A stretch of 33,887 bases of DNA. Source: Pseudoneurospora amorphoporcata. Taxonomy: Eukaryota > Ascomycota > Sordariomycetes > Sordariales > Sordariaceae. The DNA lies in the NCBI GenBank assembly GCA_033297205.1, contig MU859337.1:1-33887 (forward strand). The letters are read 5' to 3'. Positions 1-9,398 of this stretch are shown in pieces; the first letter of the stretch is position 1; each line of letters starts with the position of its first letter. The notes beneath the pieces are model-generated. The model was not told where the DNA came from. It saw only the letters and a program-made list of their open reading frames with translations, and ran no database searches. Both the position numbers and the translations under genes were made by a program.

Positions 1-88
1 AGGTTGAGAAGATCAACAAGGCTTTCGAGACCAAAGTAGTTTATTAGCTGAATTGAACTACTGTTCCAAGCCCAGATTACTGCCCTTG

Positions 89-760
89 TCACACTAGTTC
101 CATCGAAGCTTGTCTACGGAGAGCGCAGCAAGTAGCCTGCCACGATGCCATGTCCTCGTTCTTTGGTACGGCCATGTAGTCTCGATACTCGTCCTCATTC
201 TTCCATCCATAGAGGTTCTTTTCCCGCTTCCCATCAGCAGCTCTGTGCTTGCCGGTCCTACACCCCATCTTCAAGTATATTCCGGGCTTTTCGCAGCATG
301 GGAAGTAGTATCCGCATGCGTGCAACTTTCGATTGATGGGCCTGTCTTCGATCGGGAACCGAGGATCCAGGGTCTTCCAGTAGCGCGCTTCGGGATCAAG
401 AAACATACCTATAACACCGCGAGACATCACGGTCTTTTGTTAGCTTTTCCCGGTCTTCAAGGTACCTATATAGAGGTACGTAACTTGGGGGGTCTTTGTG
501 TAAGAAAAGTGGGTAGGGGTGGTGGACGTACAGGCATGATAGCGGCATGACTTTGATGTGTCACCCTCTTCGAAAGCCTCGTCACACTGGACGCAGATCT
601 TCAGCTTCGTGTGTGTTGTCTCTAACTCGTCGAGTAGGAGCTTTGACATAAGGTCCTCGATGATGAACTTTTGCTCATAGTCCGCGTGAGATGGCGCAGG
701 ACGGCCCGAATGGTGTCCTCTGGAGCCGTGTTGATTTTCTCGATTATGTTTTTGTTCAGG
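89..760 (-). pseudogene. CHORD-like small zinc protein, copy A (frameshifted)
   Basis: Exon 2 (408-89) and the end of exon 1 (to 532) are joined by a 123-nt intron (531-409; donor GTACGT, branch GCTAAC, acceptor TATAG) and keep frame. The joined protein carries CVQC, then CRYH, then PCC, then GC-x4-H followed by GKHRAADGKR. This spacing of Cys and His resembles a CHORD zinc-binding domain (C..C, C-x2-H, CC, GC-x4-H). Upstream, the reading frame that matches the N-terminal helix of the paralogue at 3302-3959 (TIRAVLRHL against SIVRIVLRAL) is shifted by one missing base at about 687-686. That frame has no ATG before an upstream TGA. Translation from the in-frame ATG at 649 would still give about 145 residues with the whole zinc domain, so a shortened functional protein is possible. 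The function of the family is unknown to me; binding of zinc is inferred from the motif. Confidence 0.6.
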
Positions 761-796
761 GCAGATGGTCGGCTCGGGGGGAGCAAAGGGGGTCAA

Positions 797-1229
797 AGCA
801 CATTGTTTTTCTGTTGAAAGGCATGGTTGCGGTTGTTGGCTCGAATTGGTTGGAACCAGTTTGGGTAGGGTAAGTAGGTAGGTAATGAGTTTGAAGAGAA
901 GTTAGAAAATCCAGTGTTCAAAAAAGGGTGTGGTTGGGTTTTTAAGTCCTAGAGATACCTAGCAATTAATGCGAAAGGCAAAGCCTCAAACCTGCTGTGA
1001 CTGACTTACCGGGCATATGGTTTTCCAAGAAACAGAAATTGGACGTCGGAGTCTGCATTCAGTTGTGTTTTGGTCAAGGGACACGTAAAATCCTGCATGG
1101 AAATCTTGAAAGAATTGAAGCAATGCGATGTTTCTGTTTATTTGGTTGGTTGTAGCAAGAAGTGTGCAGGGAAGAGTTCTGGTCCCGCAGTCTAGAGTTC
1201 AGAAAAGGTAGGGAGGGATATAAGCATCT
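797..1229. other. Spacer without recognisable gene
   Basis: Upstream flank of the copy A gene up to the transposon target site. I see no conserved reading frame. A TATA-like GATATAAG lies at about 1217-1224, close to where the transposon inserted. Confidence 0.5.
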
Positions 1230-1237
1230 CTTTTTAG
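1230..1237. repeat. Target site duplication, left
   Basis: CTTTTTAG directly abuts the left inverted repeat and is repeated exactly at 2295-2302. Confidence 0.8.
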
Positions 1238-1478
1238 GAGCTTGACTTCCCGCACCGTCCCTAATGTCCTCGCGCACCCTTTTTTGACTTGATGCACCGC
1301 ACTTACTCCACCCGGCAGCTGAATGATAGCTGACATGTAAAGCACCCCGTTTTATATAGTAGAATTCATTTGTAAAATGTTATAAATATTTAGCTACCAG
1401 CAAAAAAAAACGACGGGATTTTGTATACAAAATATAACACAACCTAACTCTAAATTTCAAAAAGACTGCGCTTACTGT

Positions 1479-1795
1479 ATAAACTCAGGAAATTAGAATT
1501 TGAAAAATTCCTTTTTAGGTACATTTACGTACAGATTTAAGCACATATTACAGCATATGTACCAACTGTATCCTCTATACAGAAGAGTAAAATCTAGCAC
1601 TGCATCCTCCAGTCCTAGCCAGACTGATAAGGGAAAAAAGACTGAATATAATAATTTTGAATTTACAGTGCTCCGGGGTGGCAACACATCTCCCTTACCC
1701 AAGTTGGCAGGCATACATATACCTAGCATCGGGCAGGAAAATAGCATATATGTGCCTGAAAAGCAGTTTCCCGAATTCTAATTTCCTGAGTTTAT
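1479..1795. mobile_element. Nested TA-flanked MITE-like foldback element
   Basis: A perfect inverted repeat of 22-23 bp (1479-1500 and 1774-1795; outer end TAAACTCAGG) bounds about 315 bp. It can be read with a TA dinucleotide on each side, as expected for Tc1/mariner-type MITEs. The arms continue inward as an imperfect repeat (CCTTTTTAGGTACAT on the left against a diverged complement near 1750-1765). No coding capacity is seen. It lies wholly inside the larger element, so it would be a later insertion. Confidence 0.55.
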
Positions 1796-2090
1796 ATAGT
1801 AATCGAGTAATTAATAGTAGGGTTTCCTTACTTACGCATCTTTAAGGTACTGTATTTAATTGCTCACATATCACGGTGCAGGGCGAGAGGTAGGGGGTAG
1901 ATGTGACATACGTAGTTGTACGAGGAGAGAGGAAGGGAAGAGAGGGAGGTGTGCGGTCTGGATATAAGGTAGGGCTGAGCCATGCCCTGGATCCAGACCG
2001 GGGCCCACTGGTGTATGCGTGCGATCCTATTGGCCAATGGCCAATGGAGACTCGATGGCTGTGCCAATCGTGCAGTACATCACCAGTACC

Positions 2091-2108
2091 ATCACAGGTA
2101 ATCCTGTG
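2091..2108. repeat. Short hairpin inside transposon
   Basis: TCACAGG and CCTGTGA form a perfect 7-bp stem around a TAAT loop. It has no known role and may be a chance structure. Confidence 0.3.
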
Positions 2109-2294
2109 ATATCACATCTCCATAGTATCGTTGCAAGTATTTCGAGCCTCCCTAGCGCACCGCTATACTCGAAACAGTGAAAATACTGAAATTTACATAT
2201 AAAAACGATTGAAAACTATATTAACTGTCATAGCGGTGCATTAAGTCAAAAAGGGTACGCGAGGACATTAAGGACGGTGCGGGAAGTCAAGCTC

Positions 2295-2302
2295 CTTTTT
2301 AG
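2295..2302. repeat. Target site duplication, right
   Basis: CTTTTTAG directly abuts the right inverted repeat, identical to 1230-1237. Confidence 0.8.
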
Positions 2303-2333
2303 GGGTTCTATCACCACGCAATTAGTGGTAAAT

Positions 2334-2459
2334 GGTCGTGTGGTGTAATGGTAGCACACGTCCAGTAAGTGAATCCCAGTCTTGCGTCTGGGTTAAGCTA
2401 GGTAAGGCAGGTTGATGTAACTGAAAGATAAGTCCGAGGTTCGACTCCCGGCAGTGGCA
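2334..2459 (+). ncRNA. tRNA-like Pol III gene, probably a decayed intron-containing tRNA
   Basis: An A-box match TGGTGTAATGG lies at 2341-2351 and a perfect B-box GGTTCGACTCC at 2438-2448. A run of eight T follows at 2485-2492 as a Pol III terminator. The D arm (GTG...CAC) and a T arm (CCG-A-GG / CCCGG) can be drawn, but the T stem needs a bulged A. The expected acceptor partner of CAGTGGC would be GCCACTG, whereas the 5' side reads GGTCGTG and mismatches in the middle. I cannot place an anticodon arm with confidence. It is either a pseudo-tRNA or another Pol III RNA with internal boxes. Confidence 0.5.
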
Positions 2460-2484
2460 ACTCAAAACATTTACCAAACCCTTC

Positions 2485-2492
2485 TTTTTTTT
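2485..2492 (+). terminator. Pol III T-run terminator
   Basis: Eight consecutive T residues 25 nt after the tRNA-like gene, followed by more T-rich sequence. Confidence 0.5.
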
Positions 2493-3301
2493 CCTTCCTT
2501 TTTTCACCTCTTCTTCGTTCTTTTCAGATCTCACCAAACCTCATGGCTGGCAAATCTCGAATTGTGTCTGTAGAAGCGAGCAAGGAATACAACATACAGA
2601 CAAGAACGCGGTGGGGGACGACTGCAAATTGCGGGGTGTTGGTTGCGCGTCGTCAATTTTAACTTTGTGGCGCCGGGCTCTGTGCGGGGGGTGGCCCATC
2701 CATGTCCATGCCCTGATCCTGCACGCCTTGGTCAGGACGAATGACCAACAAATCGAACTTTGTCGGTTGAAAATGAACAAGTTAGCCTCACCCTGACAGC
2801 ATCATTGTTTGACAGCCTCATCACATTTTGGGACCCTGTAGAAGAAGGTAAGGATACCTTACCTACAAATCTACCTTGACAGGTAGACATTGCTGTGCGC
2901 TCGATGCCCCCGTTTCGTGCGGAATCGAACACTAGGACCCTAACCCTTGGTCACTCGCATTCAACAGTTTCCCCCATTTCTCGACCCATTCTGCTGGATC
3001 AAGACCTTTGAAAAATAATACCACGCGGATTAAAGGGAATCAAGCTGAGTGGTTCTTTCTGAAATGGAACCATCTTTGACACCACCATAGGATATATGCT
3101 CGGGTATCCAACAAGTTCAGGACCGTGATTCGTTCTCGTTTCCTTAACTTCATGTCCACCTCATAGAGTAGGTAATTTCCGGTCAATATCACATCGTACC
3201 AATACAACGTTACTTGGACCTCCCTGTTCTCGGATAGGTAGCCTTTCGTAGAAGCATCACTTCGTACCTCAAGTAGTAACCCCTTCATCAAAGGTCGCCG
3301 C
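2493..3301. other. Spacer without recognisable gene
   Basis: Only short reading frames without family resemblance. A telomere-like CCCTAACCC stands at 2938-2946. Its left side is the T-rich end of the Pol III unit and its right side is the 3' flank of the copy B gene. Confidence 0.5.
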
Positions 3302-3959
3302 TCAAAGGAACAGATTCCCAGTCCTTTCTTTCGCCCGTAGCTCGGCCTCCAGCGCCGCGGCCATTCTGTTTGGGTTCTTCGAGTACTCGTACCTTCCCCG
3401 TTTCCCATCTGCAGCTCGGTGCTTGCCCATCGTGCATCCCTCGTCAACACTTGATCCTGTCTCGCCACAACAAGGAATTGTGAACCCGTCAGGATTTTGC
3501 TCGCGCCAAAAAGGCGTATCATCGTATTCCTCGCCGCAATCGGCCCAAAAGTCCGAGTCGAAGTCGATTTCCATGTCATCTGCACAGAGGCACGATGTTA
3601 GCATCCAGTCCATATACTCTACAACCCTGCAAACCGCTGGTGTTGGGGAACACGGGGGCCTCACATGGATGATGCTAGCAAGTCAGAGATTCGTCGCCCT
3701 CCTCGAACGGCGACTCGCATTGAACGCATATTTCAATCTGCGGCGCCGTCTTTCGCTTCCTCGAGGCGCTGGAGCTGGAGCTGGAACCTTGTCTGCTTGG
3801 GTCCCGTTGTTCGTAGGTGACTGGAAGTTGAGACAGAAACCTCCCGATACGGAGCTTCGTTTCCTCATCGGCGCAAAGCGCGCGCAGGACAATCCGAACT
3901 ATGCTTGACGGAGCGCTGGCGATGGCGTGCACAATCTCTTCGTCTTGATGGTTGGGCAT
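3302..3959 (-). pseudogene. CHORD-like small zinc protein, copy B (in-frame stop)
   Basis: It starts at a real ATG (3959, MPNHQDEEIV) and reads through an N-terminal helical region, a Ser-rich linker with a basic patch (SRKRK) and CVQCESPFEEGD. It then meets TAG at 3677-3675, exactly inside the C-x2-H zinc motif (C-stop-HHP, where copy A has CRYH). The frame continues past the stop to a donor (GTGAGG, 3664) and an 85-nt intron (branch TGCTAAC, acceptor TGTGCAG, 3580). Exon 2 (3579-3302) has IPCC, GC-x4-H and the same GKHRAADGKR stretch as copy A. If the stop were sense the protein would be 190 residues. The stop is one C-to-T change from CAG in a CpA context. Readthrough or a sequencing error are alternatives. 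Confidence 0.65.
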
Positions 3960-5847
3960 GGTGAGGATAATGAATGAAATGTATTTTTTGATGTCACCGT
4001 TCTTGCGTCAGTTGTGTTGCCATGTTGGAGATCCCCTCATTTTGCGCAGCCGGTTGGAGATTCTGTTTGGTGGCTTGCTCAGCCCTTATCAACGGGTGAA
4101 TTTCGGGCTCAATCACCTTGTCGTCACATTGCCAAGGCCGGCGAATGGTTCCAAATTCCAAAAGGGAAAGAAAGAGGCATCTTGCACACGCTCCTCTTTC
4201 TAAGCTTCTCTGATATGGGAATGGACTTTCAACACATCTCAGGCCTGTCTTGAATCTGGTACCTCTGGGCATCTTGATGTTCGAATGGAGGAACACCATC
4301 TCGGACCAAGCACGGTGAAAGAGTGGTTGGCACCAATTGGAGAAGTTGATGGTTTTGATTGGGCTAAGGAAGAAAGGGAAAATCCCAAGGAGCTGCCAGG
4401 TCCTGAACCTAAATACCCGAAAAACGGAAGAAGAAGGTGAGGGACGAATACAGTGGAGACAACGGGCTGGAGATCACGGTGTAAGTGCCGCGTGATGTGG
4501 CCCATGCGTCCTTTCACAGCCAACCCTTAACATTAGAGGACAGTGATGACCAGTAATGTGTCTTTCATACATAACCCTTGCGAAGACATGACGACCAGTA
4601 CACCCAACGCACTTCCTGTGTACGCCAGTTGCACTTTCCATTCTCGGCCCTTGCGCTCCTGCTGTCTCCCTCGGTATGACGACCACTTGCTCAATGCTCA
4701 TCTGGGCGCTCGCTTGGTCTCTGGCACTGCATTTTCCACTTTGCAACCAAAAGATTTCGCTTCGATCACCAATCGCAGAGGATATCCCATACCTAGACTT
4801 GCTACCATTCCCCTTCCATCGTTCGGGTGGCTTCCATCAAAGGTACGTGCTCTTCGTCGAAATCACATCATGCCCGAAACCAACTGGAAGCTGCTAACTC
4901 CAATGCTTGCACTTCTCTAGATGCAATCCTCTCGCCGTATCGCGCGGTGGCTCCAGTCTCTCGACCAACCATCATCAGGTGCCCCCCTCCATGTACCGCC
5001 ATTCATCACTCGCTGAGCCATTGATGGCGATGCAACAGTCACACAGGCCATATATAGGGGAATATTGCCCACGACACGGCGTTGGCTACCGAGCTACCTC
5101 ATCGTCCGCCCTCGCCTGCTTTGATATGTTGGAGAGCCCAACCGCCAGACTGCACACTGGGCTTTTCAGATGATAGCTTTCCCAGGCATTCACAGCCACA
5201 TCCAAGCCCGAGTATTTGTGAAGCGCAGATTACGACAATTTCATCCAACCAATTCCCCAAGACACGAAAGCTCTCCAGGCTCATTACCGGCGCACTGGCT
5301 CGCGGAGTGGACGGCAGTTGACAAGGCTGTGTTCAGCTCAGAGCCCACAGGAGCCAAGAAGACAGGTCTCCCTATGGCTCCAAGCTATCAGATGTGATAG
5401 AGGTCGTGGTCGTCTGCCATTTGTCCAAATCACTTTCACCGGTCACCAGCTGAAACGAACTCAGAAAGCCACGAACACCTTTAACCCTATGTCGACTGCA
5501 GACTGCGCCTTTGTTGGTGCTACACAGCCTCCCAATTGGGGGATAACTCAGCATCTCCATGGTATCTGAAGCAACTGTGCAGTTGGCCATGGTCACGATG
5601 TGCTCAGGAGTCGGGTGCAGTTTTCCAACCATCACCGAATTTCGAGATAACAACAAAACAAACCCAACGTGGCCTGACAAGAAGGCTCCATGTAAAACTG
5701 GTCGGATTACCAGCTAGTTTCTCTATATCTTCGCATTGCCGCGCGCTCGATGTTCCGTTTTCTTTATTCTAACAACGCATTTGATCCGAATCCAACCTCA
5801 GTAGCTACACCCTTCAACCCAACGACGCAAACTGAGCAACCTCTTCG
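3960..5847. other. Long spacer, no supportable gene
   Basis: Several open frames of 60-125 codons exist on both strands, but none resembles a known family, shares codon style with neighbours or has a convincing intron chain. The best small candidate is an ATG frame at 4676-4897 (73 residues) whose first 20 residues are hydrophobic like a signal peptide; I would not annotate it without transcript data. Confidence 0.45.
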
Positions 5848-8020
5848 ATGAATCACCTTTTTCAGGTTATTCTCATCCTCCTTAGCACATGCCCTGAGCA
5901 TGCGCGGACGACAGACACTCCAGACAGCCTGAGTCCTAAAGACATACTCAGCAAACACCGAAATGACACCGAGTTTCTCTCGACAACCATTGCTCCACCC
6001 TGGGTAGACTCGCCCAATACCAGAGGCACTGGTGATATTCTATTCACCTGTCTATTAACTTTGGTGGCCTGTATTTATACAGCTATACATCCGCACGTGC
6101 CAGGGGGACTTGCTTCCAGGTCCCTCGGCTTCGTCAAAGTTTCCAGTATCAGCTGGGTTAAGGCTATAATGGCTATAGAGGCCCTCATCGTTCCGGAACT
6201 GCTCCTATTTGGAGCACTTACGGAGCTTATTGAAGCAAGATCTCTTCGCTCTGATCTCAAGCAAATAATCTCCCGGCGAAAGGTAGCTGGGGATCCAGAT
6301 GAGGTAGGGGAATATTGTCATGCCTTTGAGTATCCTTGTACAGCTGCTAATGCAACAACATCTTGTGAAGGCGTTGATTGATTACAACTTTTGCTATTAC
6401 GCTACAATGGGTGGCTTTCGTGTACACATCGAGGATATTCACCCATCCCACTCTGCCCATCTGCCATCATCTTCAACGCGTTGTCTGCCAACCCATCTCG
6501 CCCTGTCTCCAAATGGCATTCGCCTTCTTGCAGAACTGGGACACTTGAGCCTGTTAGTCAAACACGCTAGCGATGTCGGAGATAAAAGCAAGGCGGACAC
6601 GTTTCAAAAGTGTTTGGCCGCCAGCCAACTTTCCTGGATGGTTATCCAATGCATTGTGCGCAAAGCCCAGGGACTGCCAATTTCCCTACTCGAAGTCCAT
6701 ACATCTGCGCACGCTCTATTTTCATTCTTGCAGTATTGCGTTTGGCTAAAAGTAAGTTAATCATATTCTCCTCAAGAAACTCTGGAGTCCGATATATGTC
6801 AATATCCTGTCTTGACTTATCTTATTACTAATGGCGAGTGATAGAAGCCGTTGGATATTGCACCTTCAACATGCGCCTTCCTTCCCACCGATGATTTCGA
6901 AGATGCCCTCGCATTGATGGTCCAAGAACAATTTTGCGAATCCCACAACTTTGTGGCATGTCTCTACCCGGAGAAAACATCCGAAAACGAATTCTCTACG
7001 GATGCTGTGTCTGGTGACCCCAAGATGATGCCTCCATTTGACAAATCCGGAAGCCCGGCGTTGACGCCTGTTACCGACACAGAAGGACAGGCGATTAATG
7101 TCACATGGATTGATCCAACCAGTCCTCTTTCCGAAATAGAGATGAATCCACCCAAGATGGTCCTTCCCTGTGGGTTCGGATTTGCAAAGATGTTTGCACC
7201 ACCGGTCGCATATCATGGATATTATTCGAACCTCAGGGCGAAAGCTTTCCGGACAATGGATTCCCCGGAAAGACGATACTTTTTAACTCGGAAAGATAAA
7301 CTCAGGGTGAAAAGGGCCATGAGACACATTGCGCTCCTCGATGAGAGGCGCTTGACAAGCCCTGAGCCCTATGTGAACTGCAAGGAAGTGCACCCAAAGG
7401 GGCGTCGCTGTCGATATCCTACGCGCCACTATCACCGCGCCTTTTACTGGAGATCTGTCATCACCCGGCCTAGGCGCCTTTACATACCCGACGAACCTGA
7501 GAGCGGGGAACGAAAATTTTCCGCCCTTGAAGCTTTTTATAATGCGCCGCTGTCTCTGCCGACCTTCGGTGTATCAATAATTCAGCTCAATCTCTGGCTA
7601 TATGACAACTTAGGTTACAGCAGGTTGCTAATTATTGCCTCATTGTTCGGTCTGAATGCCGCAATTCACTTGGCCGCTTGGAACTACCTTTTTCCCACCA
7701 AGATTGAGGGCCGGTTATGGAGGGCTGTGAATTTGGTAACTGCCGGCATGGGGCTTGCACTGGTACTGGGGCGCCTGTTGATAGGCCTTACCAATAAACT
7801 CACAGGGCCCCGTCGGCTGACGTATAGGCTAAATGGTCGTATTGACGGTTCATGGCTTCATCTCTTGGAGGTTTTGCTACTGGTAACCCCGGCCTATGCT
7901 ATATTCCCTATCATCATCGGTCGACTCTATCTTAATGTCGAGGCTTTCATCAGTCTTCGACACATGCCGTACGGGGTCTTTGTCATGCCTAGCTGGTTGG
8001 AGGTATGGCCGCATCTATGA
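5848..8020 (+). CDS. Multi-pass membrane protein of an uncharacterised fungal family
   Basis: Three exons: 5848-6303, 6371-6751 and 6845-8020, giving 670 residues. Intron 1 (67 nt; GTAGGG, branch GCTAAT, AAG) and intron 2 (93 nt; GTAAGT, branch ACTAAT, ATAG) both preserve frame. The N-terminus is hydrophobic like a signal peptide. Residues about 62-84 (GDILFTCLLTLVACIYTAIH) and 104-126 form membrane helices, followed by a YYATMGGF segment, a stretch like LSPNGIRLLAELG, and KSKADTFQKCLA. The C-terminal third of exon 3 holds four or more further hydrophobic helices. These blocks recur in a large family of predicted integral membrane proteins found in filamentous fungi and mushrooms, with no known activity. 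The exact intron 1 donor is the least certain junction (GTAGCT 22 nt upstream is an alternative). Confidence 0.8.
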
Positions 8021-8257
8021 GACCGACATCAGGACGACCCCGAAGTGGATGAATCGATCAATAGGAGTTCGAGAAAAACTGAAGAGCACAATGTTACACA
8101 TGCGGTGCATTGCTTGAAGCCAGCATCACCTCCCACATCAGCGTCGTGTACCTTTAATGATCTATAACACACCAATCTAGAATGGAAAACACACATCTAA
8201 ACACCCTTCCAACCGTCCATGATCTCATCACTGACCCACTGTTGGATATTTATTCCC

Positions 8258-9398
8258 TTAGACCTCAGGCCTACGCTCCCTTCCACCCAACCCGCTCGTC
8301 CCATCGACATCCTTTCCTGCTTTTCTAGCCTTCTTAATCTCCTCTCTCTTCCAAGACTGCTGCAACTTCTTCCTGTATCGCCACTTCCGTTAGCACTTGT
8401 CATCATGACCCACTTCGCTGCCACCATCAAAACAGAAGAACTTACCTCTCCAAATCAGCCTCCGAAGGCTCCAAGCTCACCTCTCCCCTCACACGTCCAT
8501 GTCTCTCGCCACTAACCTCTCTATGGCTCGCGCTTCCCATCCTTTCCCTCCCATGGTGGTGATCCGTCTCTCCCTCTCCCTCGCCCATCTGCGCCAAACT
8601 CAAATTCGGCCTTCCCGCCTGTCCCTGCGCCGTCGACTCGCGCCTGTTCCTCCCTTCGTTCCTCTTCCTCGCCTGCCCCTCAACAGCATCCGCCACCTCC
8701 CCCTCTCCATACGTAGCCATCTGCTCTCCTTCCGTCCTCGCCTCACTCTGCATGTTCTCCCTCAGCGGATGTCCACCGCCGCGCCCATTATATGTTTGTC
8801 CACCTGCACCACCCAAGCCATTCAACCCCGTCCCCGTGCTGCTGTTATTCCTCGACACAGAAACATACTGCGTTTCCCTGGCCTCTCGCGGGTTCGCGGG
8901 CCCTGAAGCACCAAAGATCCCCCGCGAGGATCCCCACGCGCCGGCACCGCTGGCCCCCACTCCGGCGCGAGCAGCTGCGTTGACTGCGTTGAGCTTGTTC
9001 CTCAGCTCGGCGGTCGGAAGCTGCGATTGGGCGTTGGTCGGCCGCCGGCAGGACATGTAATCTTGGGCAGGGGGACCAGCACCGGCGGGAGTGCCGTAGG
9101 GGTCCGAGGTAAGCGGGGTGTCGGAGACGGCGTTCTCGGAGAACATGCGGATTGGACCGCTGGGCGGCAGTACGGGGTGGCCTGAACCGGGGGTACCGGG
9201 GGCGGAGTTTAGAGGGGATTCACGCGCGGAGTTGGAGTTGGAGTTGGAGTTGGGAGGGGACTGGGAGTGTCGAGGGGTGGTAGTGCTAGTGGGCTTGGAG
9301 GAGGAGGAGGAGGAGGAGGAGGGTGGGTTTTGGCCTCCTTGTCGGTAGGCTTCGCTCTTGGGGGGTTGAGGGCGGTCGGTTGGTTGTTGGGCTGACAT
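8258..9398 (-). CDS. Low-complexity protein of unknown function
   Basis: Two exons, 9398-8446 and 8372-8258, joined by a 73-nt intron (8445-8373; GTAAGT, branch GCTAAC, ATACAG), give 355 residues. The N-terminus is rich in Ser, Pro, Asn and Gln with Ser and Ser-Asn runs. A more ordered patch near the middle reads QLPTAELRNKLNAVNAAARAG, which looks helical. The last 37 residues, supplied by exon 2, are basic (LQQSWKREEIKKARKAGKDV) and probably helical. There is no signal peptide or membrane segment. The start is the first ATG, and the simple repeats in the DNA match the amino-acid runs. The protein is likely disordered, intracellular and possibly a scaffold or nucleic-acid binder, but that is a guess. 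It converges with the membrane-protein gene at 8020. Confidence 0.7.

Larger units (their letters stand above)
1238..2294. mobile_element. Non-autonomous DNA transposon relic, hAT-like (8-bp TSD)
   Basis: The ends are inverted repeats at 1238-1300 and 2233-2294, starting GAGCTTGACTTCCCGCACCG and differing at only a few positions over about 62 bp. The repeats are flanked by the identical 8-mer CTTTTTAG at 1230-1237 and 2295-2302. An 8-bp duplication is typical of hAT elements, though the long terminal repeats are less typical, so superfamily assignment is inference. The interior is AT-rich, has no transposase reading frame and holds a second, smaller foldback element (1479-1795). The mismatches between the terminal repeats are mostly C/T transitions, which suits age or RIP-type mutation. 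Confidence 0.8.

Noticed and set aside
2850..2935. B-box-like sequence on the minus strand near 2921-2933
   Set aside because: No A box at a sensible distance and no tRNA arms; probably chance.
4676..4897. 73-residue plus frame with signal-like start, possible small secreted protein
   Set aside because: No conserved cysteine pattern and many similar random frames nearby; needs transcript evidence.
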